NCBI RefSeq assembly: GCF_000412335.2
Contig: NZ_KE161030.1
Coordinates: 3,836,626 to 3,900,625, forward strand
Length of the DNA: 64,000 nt
Reading direction: 5' to 3'
Source: Cedecea davisae DSM 4568
GTDB lineage: Bacteria > Pseudomonadota > Gammaproteobacteria > Enterobacterales > Enterobacteriaceae
Positions 57,787 through 64,000 of the stretch are shown piece by piece. The position numbers and the translations under genes were made by a program. How positions within the stretch are numbered: position 1 is the stretch's first letter; the number at the start of each line of letters is the position of its first letter. The notes beneath the pieces are model-generated. The model was given only the letters and a program-made list of their open reading frames with translations, was not told where the DNA came from and did no database searches.

Positions 57787-59099
57787 TGTTGGCGTGCCGC
57801 CGCCATCAGCGCTTCGATATCATCGGCGGACTTCACCACGCTGGCGGTCAGGTTTTCATTGCCGTCAGCGGTGATGACGATATCGTCTTCAATACGGATG
57901 CCGATACCGCGATATTGAGCAGGCACGTCCGCATCCGGCGCGATATACAAGCCAGGCTCAACGGTGATAACCATGCCCGGCTCCAGCACGCGCGAGCGGT
58001 CCGGACCGTAGAAGCCGACGTCGTGAACGTCCAGCCCCAGCCAGTGACTCAGGCCATGCATAAAGAAGGCGCGATGAGCGTTATCGGCGATAAGCTTTTC
58101 AACATCCCCTTTCAGGATGCCCAGCTTCACCAGCCCTTTCACCATAATGCGCACCACTTCCGCGGTGACAGCCTGCATGGTCGTTCCGGGACGATATAGC
58201 TTCAGCGAGGTTTCAAGAGATTCGAGAACGATGTCATAAACCGCACGCTGCGCGGGGCTGAATTTACCGTTAACCGGGAAGGTACGGGTGATGTCTCCGG
58301 CGTAGCTTTGGTATTCACAGCCGGCATCAATCAGCACCAGGTCGCCGTCGCGCATTTGGCTTTCGTTTTCGGTGTAATGCAGGATACAACCGTTCTCGCC
58401 GCTGCCGACGATGGTGGTGTAAGACGGGTAACGAGCGCCGTGGCGGTTGAATTCGTGATGGATTTCGCCTTCAAGCTGGTATTCAAACATCCCCGGGCGG
58501 CAGGTCTGCATGGCACGGGTATGCCCAAGCGCAGAAATTTCTCCGGCGCGGCGCATAACGGCAATCTCCTCTTCTGATTTGAAAAGGCGAAGCTCATGAA
58601 CCGTTGGCCGCCAGTCGGTCAGGCTGGCAGGAGCTGACAGATTCTGGCGCGAACCGCGACGTAGCTTATCCAGCGCGGCAAAAACGAGATTATCTGCGTA
58701 GTCGTACTCGCCCTGAGCGTGGTAAACCACATCCAGCCCGTTTAACAGCAGGTGCAGCTGTTCACCAATCTCGGCAAACGCCAGCGCGCGGTCGACACCC
58801 AGCTTCTGCGGTGCATTCTCCTGGCCAAGCCGACGGCCAGACCAGATCTCAGCATTTTTATCCCGCACGCGGTTAAACAGCACGCTATGGTTATGCGAGG
58901 CGTCGCTTTTAATCAGCACCAGCGCGGCTTCAGGCTCGTTAAAGCCGGTGAAGTACCAAAAATCACTGTTCTGCCGATACGGATATTCGCTATCGGCATT
59001 ACGTGTAACCTCGGGAGCCGCGAAAATAATCGCAGCGCTGGCCGGAGCCATTTTAGCCAGTAACGCCTGACGGCGACGGAGAAACTCCTGCTGATTCAT
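57783..59099 (-). CDS. pepP: Xaa-Pro aminopeptidase PepP
   Basis: A 438-residue M24 metallopeptidase removing N-terminal residues before proline. The di-Mn ligands are in VLIDAGCEYQSYAGDITRTF (two Asp), HGLSHWLGLDVHD, EPGMVITVEPG and RGIGIRIED. The ATG at 59099 has AGGAG 6 bases upstream. First of the pepP-ubiH-ubiI operon after ygfB. Confidence 0.97.
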   Translation of the reverse strand: MNQQEFLRRRQALLAKMAPASAAIIFAAPEVTRNADSEYPYRQNSDFWYFTGFNEPEAALVLIKSDASHNHSVLFNRVRDKNAEIWSGRRLGQENAPQKLGVDRALAFAEIGEQLHLLLNGLDVVYHAQGEYDYADNLVFAALDKLRRGSRQNLSAPASLTDWRPTVHELRLFKSEEEIAVMRRAGEISALGHTRAMQTCRPGMFEYQLEGEIHHEFNRHGARYPSYTTIVGSGENGCILHYTENESQMRDGDLVLIDAGCEYQSYAGDITRTFPVNGKFSPAQRAVYDIVLESLETSLKLYRPGTTMQAVTAEVVRIMVKGLVKLGILKGDVEKLIADNAHRAFFMHGLSHWLGLDVHDVGFYGPDRSRVLEPGMVITVEPGLYIAPDADVPAQYRGIGIRIEDDIVITADGNENLTASVVKSADDIEALMAAARQQ

Positions 59100-59122
59100 C
59101 ACATCTCCTGACACGGTTAAGA

Positions 59123-59701
59123 TTAGTGGAGCGTTGGCTTGCGAACCTCGGGCGCGGTTGGCACCGGGCGAGTAAAGGTATCGTGGCAGAGCAGCGCGGC
59201 AACGCGCACATACTCAATGATTTCTTCCAGCGACATCTCAAGCTCTTCCTGGTCTTCATCTTCGTCATAGCCCAGTTGAGCGATGTTACGCAGATCGTCG
59301 ATAGCTTCCCCGGTTTCGCCGGTGACTTTATCAAGCTTGGTCTGCGTGACGCCAAGACCCAGCAGGAAATGGTTCACCCAGCCGGACAGCGCATCCGCGC
59401 GGTCAAACACCGTGGCATCATCACCCTCAGGGAGATAGAGCTGGAACAGGAAGCCTTCATCTTCCAGCGCGTCGCCAATTGCGCCATGCATCTGGCGCAG
59501 AGCGTCGGCGAGGTTCTGGCTAAAGGCCAGACCTTCATTGGTCAGGTCATGCAGCAGCGCTTGCCAGCTGCTGTCTTTATTGCCGCCGCACAGCATGCCG
59601 CTGATTAAGCCGTGCATTTCCGCAGGCGTCAGGCCCACACCTTGTTCGTTCAAAAGTTGGCTTACTGCGTCGTAGCCCGGCATCGTGTTCTGTATAGACA
59701 T
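59123..59701 (-). CDS. ygfB: YgfB, UPF0149 family protein
   Basis: A 192-residue, helical, acidic protein almost identical to E. coli YgfB in its core ([20 protein letters not shown]). In Pseudomonas the family member modulates AmpD expression and beta-lactam resistance; in enterics the role is unclear. The ATG at 59701 (MSIQN) is used. Divergent from zapA. Confidence 0.95.
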   Translation of the reverse strand: MSIQNTMPGYDAVSQLLNEQGVGLTPAEMHGLISGMLCGGNKDSSWQALLHDLTNEGLAFSQNLADALRQMHGAIGDALEDEGFLFQLYLPEGDDATVFDRADALSGWVNHFLLGLGVTQTKLDKVTGETGEAIDDLRNIAQLGYDEDEDQEELEMSLEEIIEYVRVAALLCHDTFTRPVPTAPEVRKPTLH

Positions 59702-59869
59702 GCGCATTCGTCGTCGTTGGCAGGATTAGTGTGTGTTATGCTACCACCAGGACCCCCGCAGATACCAGAAAAGGGCTTGTATCTTAATATCGGGATAGCT
59801 ATAGTGGCGCCCCTTCCGTTACCGCGACCGGTAGCGTTAAGGCAGGCGAGTAAACAGCAGGAAGGTAGC

Positions 59870-60199
59870 ATGTCTGCACAACCAGTCGATATTCAAATTT
59901 TCGGTCGTTCATTGCGCGTGAATTGTCCGCCTGAACAACAGGATGCGCTGAATCAGGCTGCGGAAGAGCTGAATCAGCGGTTGCAAGATTTAAAAGTTCG
60001 CACTAGAGTCACAAATACCGAGCAGCTGGTGTTCATTGCGGCGTTAAACATCTGCTATGAGCTGGCTCAGGAAAAGTCGAAAACCCGTGACTACGCCGCC
60101 AACATGGAAGAGCGTATTCGGATGCTACAGCAGACCATTGAACAAGCGCTGCTTGAACAGGGTCGCATCGCAGACCGACAGGGTCCAAAGTTTGAATAA
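59870..60199 (+). CDS. zapA: Cell division protein ZapA
   Basis: A 109-residue ZapA: globular head that binds FtsZ ([19 protein letters not shown], 6-24) and a C-terminal coiled coil (about 70-100) for tetramer formation. Promotes FtsZ bundling at mid-cell. It precedes ssrS, as in E. coli. Start at the ATG after CAGGAAGG. Confidence 0.97.
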   Translation: MSAQPVDIQIFGRSLRVNCPPEQQDALNQAAEELNQRLQDLKVRTRVTNTEQLVFIAALNICYELAQEKSKTRDYAANMEERIRMLQQTIEQALLEQGRIADRQGPKFE

Positions 60200-60240
60200 C
60201 ACTTCGCAGTTGACTATGGTAGAGTAACTTCGAAGACAAA

Positions 60241-60424
60241 ATTTCTCTGAGATGTTTGCAAGCGGGCCAGTCCCCTGAGCCGATATTTCATACCACAAGA
60301 GTGTGGCGCTCCGCGGTCGGTGAGCATGCTCGGTCCGTCCGAGAAGCCTGAAGACCATGACGACACACTCACCTTGAACCAAGGGTTCAAGGGTTACAGC
60401 CTGCGGCGGCATCTCGGAGATTCC
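60241..60424 (+). ncRNA. ssrS: 6S RNA
   Basis: 184 bases starting ATTTCTCTGAGATGTTTGCA and ending in CTCGGAGATTCC, closely matching E. coli 6S RNA. The closing stem and the central bubble region (TGAGCCGATATTTCATACCA, GAACCAAGGGTTCAAGGGTT) are present. It binds sigma-70 RNA polymerase in stationary phase and is the template for pRNA. Encoded just upstream of fau, with which it is co-transcribed in E. coli. Confidence 0.97.
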
Positions 60425-60444
60425 CACTTTACTACCCGGCCATC

Positions 60445-61041
60445 ATGACGCATATCCCGTTATTCTCAACGCAACGTCAGGACATTCGCCAAACCATCCG
60501 GCAACAACGCCGGGCGCTCACTCCCGCTGAACAAAAAACCTTTGCCTTACAGGCTGCTGAACGCATGCTGGCGTTTGAGCCGGTTGTCCGTGCGCATACC
60601 GTGGCGCTGTTTCTTTCCTTTGATGGCGAGCTGGATACCGGGCCGCTGGTTCAGGCTTTATGGCAGGCCGAAAAAGAGGTTTACCTCCCGGTTCTTCACC
60701 CTTTCAGCCCGGGAAATCTGCTATTTCTGCGCTATACGCCGCACGGCGAACTGGTGCAGAACCGTCTGAAAATTCTTGAGCCAAAGCTGGATGTTCGCGA
60801 CGTTCTGCCGCTCAATAAGCTGGACGTACTGATCGCGCCTTTAGTCGCCTTTGATACCAAAGGCCAGCGGCTGGGCATGGGAGGAGGATTCTACGATCGC
60901 ACGTTGCAAAACTGGCGGCAGCACGGTCTGTATCCGGTTGGCCTGGCGCACGATTGCCAGCAGGTTGCCGAATTACCGGCCGAAGAGTGGGATATTCCTT
61001 TGCCTGCCGTGGTGACGCCTTCGCGCCTGTGGCAGTGGTGA
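60445..61041 (+). CDS. fau: 5-formyltetrahydrofolate cyclo-ligase
   Basis: A 198-residue enzyme turning 5-formyl-THF into 5,10-methenyl-THF with ATP. Motifs: RQQRRAL near the N-terminus, and GQRLGMGGGFYDRTL (about 145-159), the nucleotide/phosphate site. Lies 20 bases after ssrS. Called ygfA in E. coli. Confidence 0.95.
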   Translation: MTHIPLFSTQRQDIRQTIRQQRRALTPAEQKTFALQAAERMLAFEPVVRAHTVALFLSFDGELDTGPLVQALWQAEKEVYLPVLHPFSPGNLLFLRYTPHGELVQNRLKILEPKLDVRDVLPLNKLDVLIAPLVAFDTKGQRLGMGGGFYDRTLQNWRQHGLYPVGLAHDCQQVAELPAEEWDIPLPAVVTPSRLWQW

Positions 61042-61042
61042 C

Positions 61043-61070
61043 AGCCTCTCCCCCACGGGAGGAAGAGGCT
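61043..61070. terminator. Hairpin between fau and serA
   Basis: AGCCTCT and AGAGGCT pair around CCCCCACGGGAGGA right after the fau stop and before the converging serA stop. It has no thymine tail. Confidence 0.45.
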
Positions 61071-61080
61071 TAGCGATAAA

Positions 61081-62319
61081 TCAGTACAGCAGGCGAGCGC
61101 GGATGGTGCCCGGAATCGCTTTCATTGACTTCAACGCCCCTTCAGCCACTTCTTCCGATGCATCGATATCAATAACGACATAGCCCATCTGCGACGTGGT
61201 TTGCAGGAACTGAGCGGCGATGTTAATACCCTGCTCGGCGAAAATCTGGTTAATTGCGGTCAAAATCCCCGGGCGGTTTTCATGAATGTGCAGCAGACGG
61301 CTGGTTGTGCCCCCGTGCAGCGGGAGGGAAACTTCCGGGAAGTTAACCGCAGACAGCGTTGAACCGTTATCGGAATATTTCGCCAGCTTGCCCGCCACTT
61401 CGAGACCGATGTTTTCCTGCGCTTCCTGAGTAGAACCGCCGATGTGTGGAGTCAGAATAACGTTGTCGAACTCGCACAGCGGAGAGTTAAACGGATCGCT
61501 GTTGGTTGCCGGTTCGGTCGGGAATACGTCGATTGCCGCGCCGGAAAGATGTTTGCTGGCGAGCGCGCCGCATAAAGCAGGAATATCCACCACCGTGCCG
61601 CGTGAAGCGTTAATCAGCAGCGCGCCCGGTTTCATCAGCGCCAGTTCGTTTGCGCCAATCATATTTTTAGTAGAAGCATTTTCCGGTACGTGCAGGCTGA
61701 CAACATCGCTCATATTCAGCAGATCTGAGAGATGCTGAACCTGAGTCGCGTTGCCCAGCGGCAGCTTGTTTTCAATATCGTAGAAGAAGACATGCATGCC
61801 CAGAGATTCAGCCAAAATCCCCAACTGAATACCGATGTGACCATACCCGATAATCCCCAGCTTTTTGCCACGAGCTTCAAAAGAACCCACGGCCAGCTTG
61901 TTCCACACGCCGCGGTGCGCTTTGGCGTTAGCCTCTGGAATACCGCGCAGCAGCAGCAGCAGTTCGCCAATGACTAATTCAGCAACGGAACGGGTGTTAG
62001 AGAACGGGGCGTTGAACACCGGCACACCGCGCTTAGCGGCAGCCTCAAGGTCAACCTGGTTAGTCCCGATGCAGAAGCAGCCGACGGCCACCAGCTTTTC
62101 AGCCGCTGCAAAGATTTCTTCGGTCAAATGAGTGCGGGAACGCAGGCCAATGAAATGTGCATCACGGATCGACTCTTTCAGCGCTTCGGTATCCAGCGCG
62201 CCTTTGTGGAACTCAATATTGGTGTATCCGGCTGCACGCAGGCTATCCACCGCTTTCTGGTGTACGCCTTCAACCAGCAGGAATTTAATTCTGTCTTTTT
62301 CCAGTGATACTTTTGCCAT
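61081..62319 (-). CDS. serA: D-3-phosphoglycerate dehydrogenase
   Basis: A 412-residue SerA, first step of serine synthesis. NAD motif GYGHIGIQLGILAESLG (about 158-174), catalytic Arg in INASRGTVVD and His in TPHIGGSTQEAQ (about 292-303), and a C-terminal ACT domain that binds serine for feedback (HENRPGILTAINQIF). Downstream of rpiA. Confidence 0.98.
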   Translation of the reverse strand: MAKVSLEKDRIKFLLVEGVHQKAVDSLRAAGYTNIEFHKGALDTEALKESIRDAHFIGLRSRTHLTEEIFAAAEKLVAVGCFCIGTNQVDLEAAAKRGVPVFNAPFSNTRSVAELVIGELLLLLRGIPEANAKAHRGVWNKLAVGSFEARGKKLGIIGYGHIGIQLGILAESLGMHVFFYDIENKLPLGNATQVQHLSDLLNMSDVVSLHVPENASTKNMIGANELALMKPGALLINASRGTVVDIPALCGALASKHLSGAAIDVFPTEPATNSDPFNSPLCEFDNVILTPHIGGSTQEAQENIGLEVAGKLAKYSDNGSTLSAVNFPEVSLPLHGGTTSRLLHIHENRPGILTAINQIFAEQGINIAAQFLQTTSQMGYVVIDIDASEEVAEGALKSMKAIPGTIRARLLY

Positions 62320-62622
62320 TTCCCGACCCTATTTTTAGTGCTGTTGTGTTAATGCTTAGGCGGTGATGCGCCACCGCCTATAAGTTACCCTTCTGTCAAA
62401 ATATCAAAATCTACGTGCGGGGCAATATGAACGATTGCGTCGCCATGCTGGCGAGAAGGAATAACGGGGCGGGAGTCAGAATAAAATGCTGGCAGCGAGA
62501 GAGAACCAGGAACGAATCACAGCACTGTTACCAGAATGTGATATATGTCACCAAATTTGCCGTTAAAATAATTTGTCATTTTTTATACGGTTTTTTGGGG
62601 CGCAGGACGCGCCCCGGTCAGA
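62320..62622 (-). other. Intergenic region between rpiA and serA
   Basis: About 300 bp. Near the rpiA stop is a GGGGCGC/GCGCCCC hairpin (about 62597-62615) without the thymine tail on the minus strand. The rest is the serA promoter region, with AT-rich sequence; Lrp and ArgP-type sites are possible but not assigned. Confidence 0.5.
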
Positions 62623-63282
62623 TCATTTTACGATGGTTTTCACGCCATCGGCGGTGCCTATCAGGGCAACATCCGCCCCGCGGTTGGCAAACAGCCCCAC
62701 GGTCACCACGCCCGGAATACCGTTGATGGTATTTTCCAGCTTAATCGGCTCCATGATGCTCAGGCCGTGTACATCAAGGATAATGTTGCCGTTATCGGTC
62801 ACTACGCCCTGGCGATATTCAGGGCGGCCGCCCAGTTTAACCAGCTCGCGAGCAACGGCGCTGCGCGCCATGGGAATCACTTCAACCGGCAGCGGGAAGT
62901 TGCCGAGAATATCCACCTGCTTGGATGAGTCCGCGATGCAGATAAACTGATCCGCAACCGAGGCAATGATTTTTTCACGCGTCAGGGCTGCGCCACCGCC
63001 TTTGATCATCTGCATCTGGGCGTTGATTTCATCCGCGCCGTCAACATAGACCCCAAGAGAATCAACCTCGTTGAGGTCAAAAACGGTGATGCCGAGACTT
63101 TTCAGTTTCGCGGTGGAAGCGTCGGAGCTGGAAACGGCGCCATCAATCTGGTGCTTGATAGTGCCCAAAGCATCAATGAAGTGCGCGGCGGTTGAGCCGG
63201 TGCCTACGCCAACAATGGTGCCCGGCTGCACGTACTGGAGTGCTGCCCATCCGACTGCTTTTTTCAGTTCATCCTGCGTCAT
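62623..63282 (-). CDS. rpiA: Ribose-5-phosphate isomerase A
   Basis: A 219-residue RpiA, same length as E. coli. Motifs: [15 protein letters not shown] (about 25-39), DGADEIN (about 81-87) and [11 protein letters not shown] (about 94-104). Interconverts ribose-5-P and ribulose-5-P. The ATG at 63282 (MTQDELKK) is used; the longer frame lacks support. Confidence 0.97.
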   Translation of the reverse strand: MTQDELKKAVGWAALQYVQPGTIVGVGTGSTAAHFIDALGTIKHQIDGAVSSSDASTAKLKSLGITVFDLNEVDSLGVYVDGADEINAQMQMIKGGGAALTREKIIASVADQFICIADSSKQVDILGNFPLPVEVIPMARSAVARELVKLGGRPEYRQGVVTDNGNIILDVHGLSIMEPIKLENTINGIPGVVTVGLFANRGADVALIGTADGVKTIVK

Positions 63283-63470
63283 AATTTTATGCCTGTGATG
63301 TGGAAACTGACGCGCATTATAGAGCATGCACCGGGAAAATGTCCCCGGGATTGCGGCAATGCTGACGTCATCACGTTCAGGCAGCACCTGCGTTTGCTGA
63401 TTTGGTCTGAATCAACGGCAAATTTATGTCATAGTGCTCGCACGACGAAATCAGGAGTAAGTGAACAACA

Positions 63471-64000
63471 ATGAAACGCCCGGACTACAGAACGCTGCAG
63501 GCGCTGGATGCGGTAATTCGTGAACGAGGATTTGAGCGCGCGGCGCAGAAGCTGTGCATTACTCAGTCGGCAGTATCACAACGTATTAAGCAACTGGAAA
63601 CGATGTTCGGCCAGCCATTGTTGGTGCGCACCGTGCCGCCCCGCCCGACGGAGCAAGGGCAAAAACTTCTGGCCCTGCTGCGCCAGGTTGAGCTGCTGGA
63701 AGAAGAGTGGCTGGGCGACGAGCAAACCGGCTCCACGCCGCTGCTGCTCTCCCTGGCGGTTAACGCCGACAGCCTGGCAACCTGGCTGCTTCCGGCTCTG
63801 GCGCCGGTGCTTGCCGACTCACCTATCCGCCTGAATCTTCAGGTTGAAGATGAAACCCGAACCCAGGAGCGGCTGCGCCGCGGCGAAGTGGTTGGCGCGG
63901 TTTCTATTCAGCCTCAGCCGCTGCCGAGCTGTCTGGTCGATCGCCTCGGCGCGCTGGATTATCTGTTTGTCGGCTCAAAAGATTTTGCCGAGCGCTACTT
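63471..64000 (+). CDS. argP: LysR-type regulator ArgP (IciA), cut by the window end
   Basis: The first 176 codons of ArgP. The winged helix is [18 protein letters not shown], then [20 protein letters not shown]. It activates argO and other genes in response to arginine and lysine. The gene is next to rpiA, divergent, as in E. coli. The C-terminal part lies outside the window. Confidence 0.95.
   Translation, partial: MKRPDYRTLQALDAVIRERGFERAAQKLCITQSAVSQRIKQLETMFGQPLLVRTVPPRPTEQGQKLLALLRQVELLEEEWLGDEQTGSTPLLLSLAVNADSLATWLLPALAPVLADSPIRLNLQVEDETRTQERLRRGEVVGAVSIQPQPLPSCLVDRLGALDYLFVGSKDFAERY

Noticed and set aside
62597..62615. Rho-independent terminator of rpiA
   Set aside because: The hairpin is followed by A residues on the coding strand, not T.

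Overview
The window is chromosomal DNA of an enteric gammaproteobacterium (Enterobacteriaceae, of the Enterobacter/Klebsiella/Cedecea type). The right half keeps the gene order known from Escherichia coli around glyU-actS(ygeR)-lysS-prfB-recJ-dsbC-xerD-fldB-ygfX-sdhE-ygfZ-trhA-bglA-ygfF-gcvPHT-ubiI-ubiH-pepP-ygfB-zapA-ssrS-fau-serA-rpiA-argP. Protein lengths and active-site motifs match the enteric orthologues. Genus assignment beyond this is not possible by eye.

Positions 1 to about 30,845 form a P4/CP4-57-like genomic island. Its integrase (29488-30681) lies beside the 3' end of tRNA-Gly(CCC) (30846-30919); the other end lies left of the window. From left to right it holds: the usual CP4 cargo (DUF987 start, RadC-like, ArdB/KlcA antirestriction, DUF905, two related secreted 4-Cys proteins, GYF_2 membrane protein, WYL regulator, DUF932, YfjP-type GTPase); a LysR/hydrolase divergent pair; a two-gene DUF4297 nuclease + SMC-like ATPase module (candidate anti-phage, Lamassu-like); a short tyrosine recombinase whose start codon lies in a perfect hairpin; a CDF transporter and a b-type cytochrome; gene debris; an RHH-like protein; Gp2-like and AlpA-like island genes; two converging arsenic operons; and a SIR2-HerA defence pair beside the integrase.

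The arsenic locus has a textbook arsRDABC operon (minus strand). Facing it is a second operon, arsR-arsH-ECF sigma-arsD-arsA (plus strand), with a different type of ArsR, no pump gene, and an ArsD/ArsA pair in which each partner lacks one metalloid-binding cysteine. The two operons share a bidirectional terminator and probably cooperate through the single ArsB pump.

The core region is interrupted between bglA and ygfF by accessory genes: an AT-rich acyltransferase, then a two-component system divergent from a cytochrome b, a Tat-exported SUOX-fold molybdoenzyme and a secreted methionine-rich MXKDX repeat protein. This last set looks like a periplasmic methionine-oxidation defence or repair module and is one of the more interesting loci here. 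Classic regulatory features seen directly include the prfB +1 frameshift, 6S RNA, a PurR box upstream of gcvT, and several hairpins that cover ribosome binding sites.
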